A stretch of DNA of 64,000 bases, taken from the NCBI GenBank assembly GCA_016938235.1, contig JAFGVA010000140.1:1-64000 (forward strand). The letters run 5' to 3'. The position numbers and the translations under genes were made by a program. Positions 19,207 to 27,246 of the stretch are shown piece by piece. The notes under the pieces were generated by a model. That model did no database searches and was not told where the DNA came from. It saw only the letters and a program-made list of their open reading frames with translations. This stretch comes from Bacteroidales bacterium (GTDB lineage Bacteria > Bacteroidota > Bacteroidia > Bacteroidales > UBA10428). How positions within the stretch are numbered: position 1 is the stretch's first letter; each line of letters starts with the position of its first letter.

Positions 19207-19983
19207 GTGAAACACTATAAACTTAAAGTTAATATTGAAAACTTTAACGACAAGGAAATTACATGCCTTGTAGAGAATAATCTGGAGATAGCAAGAATAC
19301 TATATTCACAGCAAACGCAGGAAATTTTTTTTCAGGAAGACAATATTTTAGCTGAAACTATCAGGAATTATCAATTTCAGTTTGTAAAGATTTTGCGCTC
19401 TGCAGCAAAAGGTGTTTTATGCCCCGGTCAGGTAATAAATTGTGTGCTTATTGAAAATTTCAACTTTCTTAACGAAGTCGATTACAACAAATACATCCGG
19501 ATTGACACACGAAACAATAAGCTTGAAATAAAAAGTTATGAAAACAGCATGACTGGATGCTACAGGCTTTTTACTGATGGCTCGTATGCCATAGAGCAAG
19601 GGTATTCGGGCTACGGAGGAATAATTGAAAACACAGAAGGTGAGCAGGAAGTATTTTGCCAATCTTTTAAAAAAGGAGCAAGTAATCTTATGGAACTAAT
19701 GGCAGTAATTGAAGGATTGCAGCACCTTAGCGCCGTTGCTAAAATTCAGATAAACACTGATAGCCGATTTGTAATTCGAGGTATGGCTCAATGGGTGCAC
19801 TTCTGGAAGTTGAACAACTGGCAAACAGCCTATGGTTCTCAGGTAAAATATACTCAACATTGGAAACAGCTTGATCGTCTTTTTCAGAATAAACTCGTAG
19901 AATTAAAATGGATAAAGGGGCATTCGGGGCATACAGAACAGGACTTCTGCCATCGGCTTGCAAGAAAATCGGCAAAGATTTAA
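19207..19983 (+). CDS. RNase HI-like protein with N-terminal extension
   Basis: A 258-residue protein. Residues 118-258 form an RNase HI fold: Asp124 in LFTDGSYA, Glu163 in NLMELMAVIEGL, Asp185 in INTDSRFVI and WIKGHSGHTEQ near the end. At the fourth metal-ligand position, where E. coli RNase HI has Asp134, the aligned residue is His249 (FCHRLA instead of RCDELA). The first 115 residues are not recognised and are not the usual hybrid-binding domain. The start used is GTG 19207; no ATG lies near. It probably removes RNA from RNA-DNA hybrids; the role of the extension is unknown. Confidence 0.82.
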   Translation: MKHYKLKVNIENFNDKEITCLVENNLEIARILYSQQTQEIFFQEDNILAETIRNYQFQFVKILRSAAKGVLCPGQVINCVLIENFNFLNEVDYNKYIRIDTRNNKLEIKSYENSMTGCYRLFTDGSYAIEQGYSGYGGIIENTEGEQEVFCQSFKKGASNLMELMAVIEGLQHLSAVAKIQINTDSRFVIRGMAQWVHFWKLNNWQTAYGSQVKYTQHWKQLDRLFQNKLVELKWIKGHSGHTEQDFCHRLARKSAKI

Positions 19984-20192
19984 GTATTTAAATTTTTTGA
20001 AAACCCCTCTGGTACCCGAATTATTTTATCGAATTCCTTCAAACTAATGCCCATCCAGTTAAGAGCTGCTTCCAGTGTACTGAATAGATCAACCTCGTTG
20101 GGCATATCTTTAGGAACATTCTTCATAAATGTAGTAAATACAACCTGGTTTGGCTTATTGGTAAGTTGTGGTGCATGGCACCAGCCGCACAA
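19980..20192 (-). pseudogene. Short open frame, probably a gene remnant
   Basis: The frame lacks an ATG at its start (TTG at 20192; an internal ATG gives about 48 residues) and overlaps the RNase H stop by 4 bases. Its C-terminal LFSTLEAALNWMGI resembles LFSTEIAAINWL at the end of the intact protein at 25131-25520, so it may be the tail of a related STAS-like protein whose front is lost. Coding status is doubtful. Confidence 0.35.
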
Positions 20193-20245
20193 GCCCTGAT
20201 GAGACTATCGTTTTTCTAAGAATATAAACTTTGTTTGACTTTTCC

Positions 20246-20275
20246 TTGTTTTGATTTATTTTATAATTACCTTTG
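20246..20275 (+). promoter_or_regulatory. Promoter of higBA
   Basis: TTG (20246-20248), 19 bases, then TACCTTTG (20268-20275), a match to TTTG-N19-TAnnTTTG, ends 24 bases before the higB start codon. Confidence 0.75.
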
Positions 20276-20288
20276 ACGTTAGTAACGT
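20276..20288 (+). promoter_or_regulatory. Palindromic operator of higBA
   Basis: ACGTTAGTAACGT is a perfect 6-1-6 palindrome that starts at the base after the -7 box and covers the expected transcription start. HigA-type antitoxins repress their own promoter at such sites, so this is the likely HigA operator. Confidence 0.7.
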
Positions 20289-20299
20289 AAATTGATAGC

Positions 20300-20578
20300 A
20301 TGATTATCTCATTCGGATCAAAGGACACTGAAAAAATTTGGAAAGGAGAAATAGTTAAAAAATTGCCTCTTGAGGTTCAAAAGGTTGGTAGACGAAAACT
20401 TAGAATGTTAAACAGTTCTGTAGATATTGCTGATTTGAGGATTCCACCTTCGAATCGACTTGAGAAATTAAAAGGGACAGATTTTTATAGCATCCGGATT
20501 AATGACCAGTGGCGCATTATTTTTAGATGGGATAATGGACATGCAAGTGATGTTGAGATTTTGGATTATCATAAATAA
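20300..20578 (+). CDS. higB: HigB-type toxin (RelE/ParE superfamily)
   Basis: A 92-residue toxin of a type II toxin-antitoxin system. HigB toxins are ribosome-dependent mRNA endonucleases. The family pattern is visible: an N-terminal strand, the helix KKLPLEVQKVGRRKLRMLNS, then PPSNRLEKLKGTDFYSIRIN and QWRIIFRW. The toxin gene precedes the antitoxin, the reverse of most systems but the rule for higBA. The antitoxin start is 12 bases after its stop. Flanking gene remnants suggest the pair arrived or persists in a decaying region. Confidence 0.93.
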   Translation: MIISFGSKDTEKIWKGEIVKKLPLEVQKVGRRKLRMLNSSVDIADLRIPPSNRLEKLKGTDFYSIRINDQWRIIFRWDNGHASDVEILDYHK

Positions 20579-20590
20579 AACTGATTTGAG

Positions 20591-20914
20591 ATGGAAAGAT
20601 TAGAAAACATACACCCAGGAGAGATTTTGTTAGAGGAATTTTTGAATCCAATGGATATATCAGCCTACAGATTGTCAAAAGATACAGAAATACCTCAGAC
20701 TAGGATTTCGCAGATAATAAAAGGTAAACGCAGAATAACTGCTGATACTGCCTTAAGATTGAGTTCATATTTTGGTAATTCAGCTAAGTTTTGGCTCGGA
20801 TTACAAGATGATTATGACATTGAGGAGGAGAAAGAAAGCCGTAAGGATATACTCCACAAGATAAGTGAAAAGCGTAAAGCGAGGATTGCCACGTCACCAC
20901 AACAGCCAATATAA
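20591..20914 (+). CDS. higA: HigA-type antitoxin (XRE-family DNA-binding protein)
   Basis: A 107-residue antitoxin that binds HigB and represses the operon. The N-terminal IHPGEILLEEFLNPMDISAY is the HigA signature; the helix-turn-helix spans about residues 22-60 (LSKDTEIPQTRISQIIKGKR), and SSYFGNSAKFWLGLQDDYD is the usual C-terminal part of the domain. The tail (residues 76-107) is charged. The palindrome 20276-20288 is its likely binding site. Confidence 0.93.
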   Translation: MERLENIHPGEILLEEFLNPMDISAYRLSKDTEIPQTRISQIIKGKRRITADTALRLSSYFGNSAKFWLGLQDDYDIEEEKESRKDILHKISEKRKARIATSPQQPI

Positions 20915-20988
20915 GTAAGCTGGGGGAAGTGGTTTGCGATAAGTTTTTCTTTTAATTAAGGTTATAGCAATCTGATAGGTTTGATGTA

Positions 20989-21186
20989 TTAAAAATCCAG
21001 CCTCCTCATATTGGCGTACCACCGATATGCGGTTTTATGTTTCTTTTGCCAACGTTGGTCTTCAACCATGTACCCAAATATCTTATCAGCTTGTTCCACA
21101 GATAGCTCAAACTCCGTATTTCTTACATCTGAAAGGTAGCTATACTCAAAACTCCATTCGGGATCTTTTGATTGCTCAAGTTTTGA
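20989..21186 (-). pseudogene. C-terminal fragment of a lost protein-coding gene
   Basis: On the minus strand a frame of 65 codons reads SKLEQSKDPEWSFEYSYL and ends YRWYANMRRLDF before TAA (20989-20991). It starts directly after a TAG with no start codon at the expected place. The composition looks like real protein rather than chance. I do not recognise the family. It is best read as the tail of a broken gene lying between higA and the PD40 lipoprotein gene. Confidence 0.4.
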
Positions 21187-21240
21187 CTATATTATTTTAT
21201 CGAATGTAACACTACCCAAGCAGCAATCAAAGGAATTTCA

Positions 21241-22152
21241 TTATTCTTCCCTTAATTTTTTGATAAAAATGGTACTTACCCAAAAGATATCTCCCGCACT
21301 TGAATAGAAAAAATACTTCCCGTCTTTACTTACAAATGGACAAAACTCATGCCCTTCTGTATTTATTTTATCCCCCGCATTTTGTGCTTTAGTCCAGTTG
21401 CCCTCTTCATCCCTGAAGCTGATATATAAATCCCCTTCTCCATAACCACCCGGTCGGGAAGAACAAAAAATAATATAAGACTCGTCGGGAGCAATAAAAG
21501 CATCACATTCGAAATATTTTGAATTGATCTCCTCTCCCAACCTCATTGGTTTCTGGTATTTTCCTTTTTCAATTGCTGAATAATAAATATCAAAATTCCA
21601 TTTATCTTCTTCGGTTATTGTATGTATATTAGAGGCAAAGTAAAGCTTTCCTGAGTTTGAAATTGAAGGATAGAATTCATCCTTTTCAGAATTTACGCGG
21701 GGTCCAAGATTCTCAGGTTTAGTCCAACCGGTTTCTGTTTTAGAAATATACCACAAGTTACTGTCTTTTGCTTTTCCCGTGTCAGTGCAAGGTCTGTTCG
21801 ACATGAAGTAAAGCTTTTGCTCATCTAAAGAAATAAAAGGATCGTTGTAGCTGAAATTCGAATCTAAATCTAATCTTCCAGGTTTTGTCCATTTATCGTG
21901 GATAAACTCAGTACAGCGAATTTCTGCATCCCAGTTTTCGTTTAATCGTACAGCATAATAAATTTTGTTCGCTGCCCGGTTTATGGATATACCAAATTCA
22001 TACTCGTTTTCGGTAGAAATGATTCCAGGGGCAAATTTTTGAGAAACTACAGCCGGTGGCTGCAAACCCAGGTATGTTGATGTGTTAACTTTCTTTTTAG
22101 AACATGCAACTATTGTAGATGCCAGGTAGATTAAGATTAGAATATTTTTCAT
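21241..22152 (-). CDS. PD40/WD40-like beta-propeller lipoprotein
   Basis: A 303-residue exported lipoprotein: the signal ends in STIVAC, so Cys17 is the likely lipidated residue. The remainder contains repeated PD40 (TolB-like propeller) blades: FISLDEQKLYFMSNRP, SISNSGKLYFASN, FIAPDESYIIFCSSRPGG and FVSKDGKYFFYSS, each with the typical D-x-x-x-x-Y/I-F-S pattern. Such proteins are common in Bacteroidota outer-membrane fractions and usually mediate protein contacts; no enzyme residues are visible. Monocistronic. Confidence 0.85.
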   Translation of the reverse strand: MKNILILIYLASTIVACSKKKVNTSTYLGLQPPAVVSQKFAPGIISTENEYEFGISINRAANKIYYAVRLNENWDAEIRCTEFIHDKWTKPGRLDLDSNFSYNDPFISLDEQKLYFMSNRPCTDTGKAKDSNLWYISKTETGWTKPENLGPRVNSEKDEFYPSISNSGKLYFASNIHTITEEDKWNFDIYYSAIEKGKYQKPMRLGEEINSKYFECDAFIAPDESYIIFCSSRPGGYGEGDLYISFRDEEGNWTKAQNAGDKINTEGHEFCPFVSKDGKYFFYSSAGDIFWVSTIFIKKLREE

Positions 22153-22246
22153 GTTTTGCTAAATATATAAGACGGTAAAAATATAAATACCTTGAAATGA
22201 GATTCAAGACATTTTAAAGACATATTTGGGTAACTTTCTACTTATT

Positions 22247-22858
22247 CTATTTATCCACTGCGATTCCTACTATCTGTGTGTACATAATCTTCTCTTGTTC
22301 TTGTAATCCCAAAAGTTTATGAAGATTTTCCCTGTCGATTAATCCAAGAACTACAGTACTCAGGTTTGCTGCAGTACAATAGAGATAAACATTCTGACTT
22401 ACAAAACCTACATCGGTGGCTGATGAAACCCATTTTTGCTCCCTGGTCTTATGAATAAATTCACTTAACAGAGAAAAGTCAGAAATATAGATTAATCCCA
22501 CTGGTGCAGATTTCATCATCTTTTGAGTACCAATATGCATTCTGATATCTTTGGAAAGGATTTTTACAAGTTGATGTTGAGCCTCATCATAACGATATAC
22601 TCCTGTATTTAATGCAATACAAACTTTTATTTCCTGCGAATTACAGACCGATGGGGCTGTTCTCCTGCTTTTACTTTTTTTACTCTCCGGTTGTGTTACA
22701 CCACAAGCAGCCCATAATAAGTTGGATATTTGTTGTTCGGAAAGATTCGTGTTTTTCCATTTTCTTTTTGTTCTTCTCAGTTCCAGGGCTTTCATTAAGG
22801 GGAATTGGAAGTCTGTTTGGGGAGCTGGCAGTTTGATAATCTTTGTCATAATGCTCAT
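22247..22858 (-). CDS. SagB/ThcOx-type nitroreductase family protein
   Basis: A 203-residue FMN-dependent oxidoreductase of the nitroreductase fold. LELRRTKRKWKNTNLSEQQI is the N-terminal FMN-binding segment, RTAPSVCNSQEIKVCIALN the next, and SSATDVGFVSQNVYLYCTAA the dimer helix that covers the flavin; VVLGLIDRENLHKLLGL closes the domain. The SagB-like form acts on azoline rings in peptide natural products in some bacteria, but no precursor or cyclodehydratase gene is nearby, so a general small-molecule reductase is as likely. The start may be the first or fourth codon (MSIM). Confidence 0.85.
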   Translation of the reverse strand: MSIMTKIIKLPAPQTDFQFPLMKALELRRTKRKWKNTNLSEQQISNLLWAACGVTQPESKKSKSRRTAPSVCNSQEIKVCIALNTGVYRYDEAQHQLVKILSKDIRMHIGTQKMMKSAPVGLIYISDFSLLSEFIHKTREQKWVSSATDVGFVSQNVYLYCTAANLSTVVLGLIDRENLHKLLGLQEQEKIMYTQIVGIAVDK

Positions 22859-22969
22859 AAGTCATTGGGGTTTTGACAAAGTTGATTCAGTATAAAATAT
22901 TTATTAACCTGGAAAGGTAAAAAATTTAATTTTTTCCTGAGTATATAAGGCCTCATCCAAAGAGCTACT

Positions 22970-23115
22970 ACCATTAAATTTACTTTGTTGTATTTAAAGG
23001 GTAGGAGATTTCCGCTTTTAAGGGATATCGGTTTAGTAGCGTTTGGCAGAGTGATAACACAGGAGATCTCAGATATTTTCTTCGCTACACTTCGAAAATT
23101 CTGAAATGACGTTGT
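22970..23115. repeat. Probable dispersed intergenic repeat
   Basis: The gap contains GGAGATCTCAGATATTTTC, TTCGCTACACTTCGAAAATT and CTGAAATGACG. These phrases recall short palindromic repeats dispersed in Bacteroidota genomes and related in style to the elements at 12892 and 28705. AGATCT and TTCGAA are small palindromes within it. Copy number cannot be tested here. Confidence 0.4.
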
Positions 23116-23140
23116 GGAGATAAGTGGTTATGCGATTGTA

Positions 23141-23590
23141 TTATTCTCCTACCAACAACTGCAAATTAATCTTGGTGCAAAAATCTTTAATTTCATTTAC
23201 AGTATTTTTATCGGGTAGCGATAAATTGCCATAATCTGAACCCCAGCATCTCTCAAGCCATGCTTCTCCAACCCATGATATTTGCTCATTTTTCGGGAAT
23301 CGTTCCAAGAGAAGTTTTAGCGAATCTTTTCCATGAACCATGTACATATTCATGGTTACTTCCTCATAAGATTTTAGGCGATTGGTACCGATAACAATTG
23401 AATAATTCCAATCATTACCATTGGGCCAGCTGTATAGTTCCCAACCCTTCATAGAAGACTCAAAATAAATTGTATCAAAACTTAATTGATGGACCGGAGT
23501 ATAATCTTCCACCGTCTTTTCTGAACAACTTAAAAAAAAGGTTGAAGTAAACATTACAGAGACTAAGAATAAGACATGCAGATTTTTCAT
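23141..23590 (-). CDS. Small lipoprotein of unknown function
   Basis: A 149-residue protein with a lipoprotein signal (MKNLHVLFLVSVMFTSTFFL then Ser-Cys). The mature part is rich in aromatic residues (SSMKGWELYSWPNGNDWNYS) and ends with a short helix (NTVNEIKDFCTKINLQLLV). The WELYSWPNGNDWNYS phrase resembles a small Bacteroidota periplasmic family, but I cannot name it. Monocistronic by position. Confidence 0.7.
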   Translation of the reverse strand: MKNLHVLFLVSVMFTSTFFLSCSEKTVEDYTPVHQLSFDTIYFESSMKGWELYSWPNGNDWNYSIVIGTNRLKSYEEVTMNMYMVHGKDSLKLLLERFPKNEQISWVGEAWLERCWGSDYGNLSLPDKNTVNEIKDFCTKINLQLLVGE

Positions 23591-23680
23591 GATTTTGGGT
23601 TATAACTTTTGCTCTATTGATGCTAAAAAAGCTACTATGGTTGCGTTGAAAAAATAAAAAGACTATCAAACTTTCGATTA

Positions 23681-24313
23681 TTAATCCATTAATCCTTTTC
23701 CGTTTAGAATTTTAGGAACATATTTCTCAATTCTTGATTCCCTTGTTTTTGATTGTTTGGCCTGAGAGAAATACAGAATGTATCCTCGTTGCCTGCCTGG
23801 AGTCAATGCCTCGAAAGCAGTTTTTAAAGCAGGAATCTCCTTAAACTTATTCATAAGTTCCTCCGGAGCAGGTTCCATTTCCTTTTTAGTTTCAACTTTC
23901 AGACCTGTCTTTTCCACTTCAATGGCTTCGAAAATATACGCTTTAAGAATGGATTCCAGCTTAAGAACTTTTTTTACATCTGTAAACTTAACAATATGAG
24001 CATCACGCGAATTATCCGTCTGTTTTTCCAGTATTTTTTCAGTATCACTTAGAAGCGAACCTTTAAAAAAATTAATTGAAACAAAATTCTTGAAGGCACT
24101 TAGGATGAGAATGTTCTTGTTATTATAAGTATAACAGGGCATGCCCCATTTCGATTCTTCGGTTAGTCCGCATTCAAGAACAATCCTTCTGAGTTCAATA
24201 AGTTCGTTATGCCATGTATGTACCTTGCACTGGGGAGTGCTAAAGAATTTGCATCGACCGCAGCCTTCGGTAAGATATGTTTCTACATCGGTGGTCATTC
24301 TTGCCATATTCAA
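23681..24313 (-). CDS. YdeI/OmpD-associated family protein with DUF1801 domain
   Basis: A 210-residue cytoplasmic protein. An unusual cysteine-containing front (EGCGRCKFFSTPQCKVHTW, residues 15-33) is followed by a DUF1801-like region (ELRRIVLECGLTEESKWGMP, NKNILILSAFKNFVSINFFK) and a C-terminal OmdA/YdeI block (FKEIPALKTAFEALTPGRQR and YFSQAKQSKTRESRIEKYVP). Members are small, widespread and poorly understood; some are linked to stress. The start could be the first or third codon of MNMAR. Confidence 0.85.
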   Translation of the reverse strand: MNMARMTTDVETYLTEGCGRCKFFSTPQCKVHTWHNELIELRRIVLECGLTEESKWGMPCYTYNNKNILILSAFKNFVSINFFKGSLLSDTEKILEKQTDNSRDAHIVKFTDVKKVLKLESILKAYIFEAIEVEKTGLKVETKKEMEPAPEELMNKFKEIPALKTAFEALTPGRQRGYILYFSQAKQSKTRESRIEKYVPKILNGKGLMD

Positions 24314-24425
24314 TTGTGTTTTTGATTATTTAAATGCCAATTGAATTATTAACAATTATGATTTCTGTTTGGTTCGGTAGTTATATTACCTGAATAATTC
24401 GCCCGTTGTTTAGACTGAACTGCAA

Positions 24426-25019
24426 TTAATCGAGAATAAAACGCATGTTCTTTTTAACCTCAATAACATTCTCTGTATTGGTAAGCATTTCAAGCAGTTT
24501 AAAAGATACATCTGTTGCTGTAGCAGGTCCTGTTGAAGTAATAATATTCTTATCGACCACCAATTGTTTATCCTGAACAATGGCTCCAAACTCTGCTAAC
24601 TGTTGTCTTCTAAAACCCTCACTCAAATCCCAGGTTGTAGCCTTTCTGCCTTTTAACACACCTGATTTTCCAACAGGCAATGCTGCAACACATACCGCAG
24701 CAATTGGTTTTTCCTTTGCATCAAATTGTCTTATGAGATTCAAAAACCGTTCATTGTAAGCATCTTCGTAGAAGCCTCTTTCACCAAATCCCCCGGGAAT
24801 AGCCAAAGCATCAAAATCGTTAACATTAACCTGTTCGAAAGGCATTTCCGGGGTTACAATAAGATTCCAACAGCAATGAATTGTTGATCGCAGACCTGTT
24901 GTTACCATACCAACCGGAGCAAACCCCGGCAAGCAACTCCATCCAAATATATCGGTAAATACGCTGGCTTCGTAGGCTTCAAAACCCTGGCCTAAAAATA
25001 AAAGAACTTTCTTAGACAT
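24426..25019 (-). CDS. DJ-1/PfpI family protein
   Basis: A 197-residue protein of the DJ-1/YajL branch. The nucleophile-elbow cysteine is Cys110 in AAVCVAALPVG and the conserved acidic partner is Glu17 in GQGFEAYEAS; ALAIPGGFGERGF is the third family motif. Proteins of this group act as redox-sensitive chaperones or as glyoxalase-like or deglycase-like enzymes; which applies cannot be decided from sequence. It stands alone, near other small stress-type genes. Confidence 0.9.
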   Translation of the reverse strand: MSKKVLLFLGQGFEAYEASVFTDIFGWSCLPGFAPVGMVTTGLRSTIHCCWNLIVTPEMPFEQVNVNDFDALAIPGGFGERGFYEDAYNERFLNLIRQFDAKEKPIAAVCVAALPVGKSGVLKGRKATTWDLSEGFRRQQLAEFGAIVQDKQLVVDKNIITSTGPATATDVSFKLLEMLTNTENVIEVKKNMRFILD

Positions 25020-25130
25020 AACAGATTCAAAAATAAGATATAAGTTAAGTGATAATAAAACAGCAACTATAATACTCTGATTTGATATTAAAAGTTTTTT
25101 TTAAAAGAATTAATTACCAGAAACAATGAA

Positions 25131-25520
25131 TTATTCATTGGTAAAATCAGTTAACCAGTTTATCGCTGCTATTTCGGTACTAAACAGCTTTACTATATAA
25201 CCAACTTTTTCAAATGCCTGCATTTGCATTAGAACTGAAAGGGCTGTATCTTTTGGATTATTTAATATTGCTGCTTCTTTCTTGCCATCCAAAATATGCT
25301 TTATCGATACCAGAAAATCCAACATTCTGTCTTCCTCCTTTGGGATAATATCAAAGTTTGATTTTCTATAGTCAGAAAAGAGGTTATATTTTAACTCTGT
25401 AAATTCTTTCAAAGTCAGCAAATGATGCCATACATTACTGAGATCTTCTTTAACAATGATGCCATAATATGTATTTCTCACAATTTTTATCGAATGATCT
25501 ATTTCTATTGTAAAGGGCAT
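25131..25520 (-). CDS. Small STAS/SEC14-like protein of unknown function
   Basis: A 129-residue soluble protein without signal or membrane segment. The layout, with an N-terminal strand (MPFTIEIDHSIKIVRNTYYG), a long middle helix and an ending LFSTEIAAINWLTDF, resembles small single-domain STAS-like proteins of Bacteroidota. The ending is shared with the remnant at 19980-20192. No partner kinase or phosphatase is nearby, so the role is open. Confidence 0.65.
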   Translation of the reverse strand: MPFTIEIDHSIKIVRNTYYGIIVKEDLSNVWHHLLTLKEFTELKYNLFSDYRKSNFDIIPKEEDRMLDFLVSIKHILDGKKEAAILNNPKDTALSVLMQMQAFEKVGYIVKLFSTEIAAINWLTDFTNE

Positions 25521-25901
25521 ATTCCAGAATTATTTACCGCCAAGTTATCAATTTAAATTAAATAAATTTATTCAATACTTTAAAACTCCTTTTGGAGAAC
25601 TTAATTTTGGTTCGTTCAATGATAAAATAGGGGCTTGCTGACTGGCTTTACAGAAAAAGAGAACTAACCAATAAAAGAATTTAACCGAACTGGATGCAGA
25701 ATATATAGAAAAGCCATCTTGAAACGATTGATACTTCAATACATAAATTTAAGGGGGACGAATTGCATCCCGAATGTTTTAGGGATCTCACCGGCAGTAT
25801 TTCTTCCTATTTACTGTTGCAATAAAAAAACAAAGAGAAATAATGAACATGATTAATAAAAAATTGTTATGTAAATAACAATAGGCAAAATAATTTGAAG
25901 C
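25521..25901. other. 381-base intergenic region without a recognisable gene
   Basis: This AT-rich gap lies between divergently oriented genes. It contains only short frames broken by stops; no tRNA, strong hairpin or clear promoter was found. TAATTTG close to the D-lactate dehydrogenase start is near a -7 box but one base short. Confidence 0.5.
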
Positions 25902-26948
25902 ATGAGTGGCGTAACAAAAAAACAATCAACAACTAAAAATACGTTCAAGCTGGCAGTGTTTAGTTCAAAAAAATGGGTTTCCAGCTCTTTTAATGAGGTA
26001 AATGACCGTTACAATTTTGAAATCAGCTATTTTGAACCCCAATTAAATAATAAAACAGCTCCCCTAACGAAAGGGTTTGATGCAGTTTGTATTTTTGTAA
26101 ATGATAATGTTGATAGCGAAGTTATTGATGAACTTAAGGCAAATGGAGTAAAACTCATCGCTTTACGTTGTGCCGGTTTTAATAATGTTGATATTGCAAG
26201 GGCAAAGGAAGTCGGGATTGGAGTAGTTCGTGTCCCTGCCTATTCGCCTTATGCGGTTGCAGAACATACACTGGGCCTGATTTTGGCTTTAAACCGAAAA
26301 CTACACAGAGCCTATTCACGAGTTCGCGATGGTAATTTTGCCTTAGATGGTTTGCTCGGATTTGATATCCACAATAAAACCATTGGAATAATAGGAACCG
26401 GTAAAATTGGTGAGATTTTTATTAATCTGCTGCAAGGCTTTGAGTGCCGGATTCTTGCATATGATAAATTTCCGAATAAAGAACTGGAAGCTAAAGGTAT
26501 TAAGTATGTTGACCTGCAAACCATTTATAGCCAATGCGATATTATTTCTTTGCATTGCCCCTTAACATACGAAACCTACCATTTAATTAACGACTATGCC
26601 ATTCGATCAATGAAAGAGAATGTAATGATTGTAAACACAAGTCGTGGAAAACTCATCGATACTTCAGCAGTAATTGAGGGACTTAAAACCGGTAAGGTTG
26701 GGTATCTTGGACTGGATGTATATGAGGAGGAAGAAGCACTATTCTTCGAAGATTTTACTGAAAAGGTTATTCAGGATGACCAGTTTGTGCGTCTGCAAAC
26801 CTTTCCGAATGTACTTATAACTTCTCACCAGGCCTTTTTTACAAAAGAAGCAGTTCATAATATTTCCGAAACAACCTTTACAAATATAAAAGCGTATTTG
26901 AAAACAGGAGAATCAGAAAATCTTGTTCTACCGGTAAAAACAGAATAA
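25902..26948 (+). CDS. ldhA: D-lactate dehydrogenase (NAD-dependent)
   Basis: A 348-residue cytoplasmic enzyme reducing pyruvate to D-lactate during fermentation. It is strikingly similar to enterobacterial LdhA: CIFVNDNVDSEVIDELK, ALRCAGFNNVDIARAKE, RVPAYSPYAVAEHTLGL and GLDVYEEEEALFFEDF. The NAD motif GTGKIG is at residues 165-170; Arg248 in VNTSRGK binds substrate and His309 in TSHQAFF is the catalytic acid. A short 14-residue N-terminal extension precedes the usual start. It supports a fermentative metabolism. Confidence 0.95.
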   Translation: MSGVTKKQSTTKNTFKLAVFSSKKWVSSSFNEVNDRYNFEISYFEPQLNNKTAPLTKGFDAVCIFVNDNVDSEVIDELKANGVKLIALRCAGFNNVDIARAKEVGIGVVRVPAYSPYAVAEHTLGLILALNRKLHRAYSRVRDGNFALDGLLGFDIHNKTIGIIGTGKIGEIFINLLQGFECRILAYDKFPNKELEAKGIKYVDLQTIYSQCDIISLHCPLTYETYHLINDYAIRSMKENVMIVNTSRGKLIDTSAVIEGLKTGKVGYLGLDVYEEEEALFFEDFTEKVIQDDQFVRLQTFPNVLITSHQAFFTKEAVHNISETTFTNIKAYLKTGESENLVLPVKTE

Positions 26949-26985
26949 TCTAAAATTTGTGCTTAACCATAAAATTTGAAATAGA

Positions 26986-27096
26986 TCACTTCTCCAATTT
27001 TATCTTATAAATTACCTGTACACCGCCAAAATTTTTCCAGGCATTTTTAATATCTCTATCGAAGTTATATATTATCGTTTCCCAATAAATTTCTGA
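26986..27096 (-). pseudogene. Possible C-terminal gene remnant
   Basis: On the minus strand, within the 298-base gap before the FAD oxidoreductase gene, 36 codons end in FGGVQVIYKIKLEK and TGA. They begin right after an in-frame TAA and lack a start codon. The ending looks like the last strand of an outer-membrane barrel. This is a weak call. Confidence 0.25.
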
Positions 27097-27246
27097 TTAT
27101 ATATTGGTTTGGGCTTGATTTTAGCATTCTTTAAAAGATATAATCAACACTAAATAATCTCGGCTAACCACTAAGCTAAACTATAAAAACATTGCGAGAT
27201 GGGTTACTGTAACCTTTATCTTTTCCCCTATTTTTTAAAATTCTTC

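Noticed and set aside
22247-22858. Thiazole/oxazole-modified peptide cluster because of the SagB-like protein
   Set aside because: No precursor peptide or YcaO/cyclodehydratase gene is nearby.
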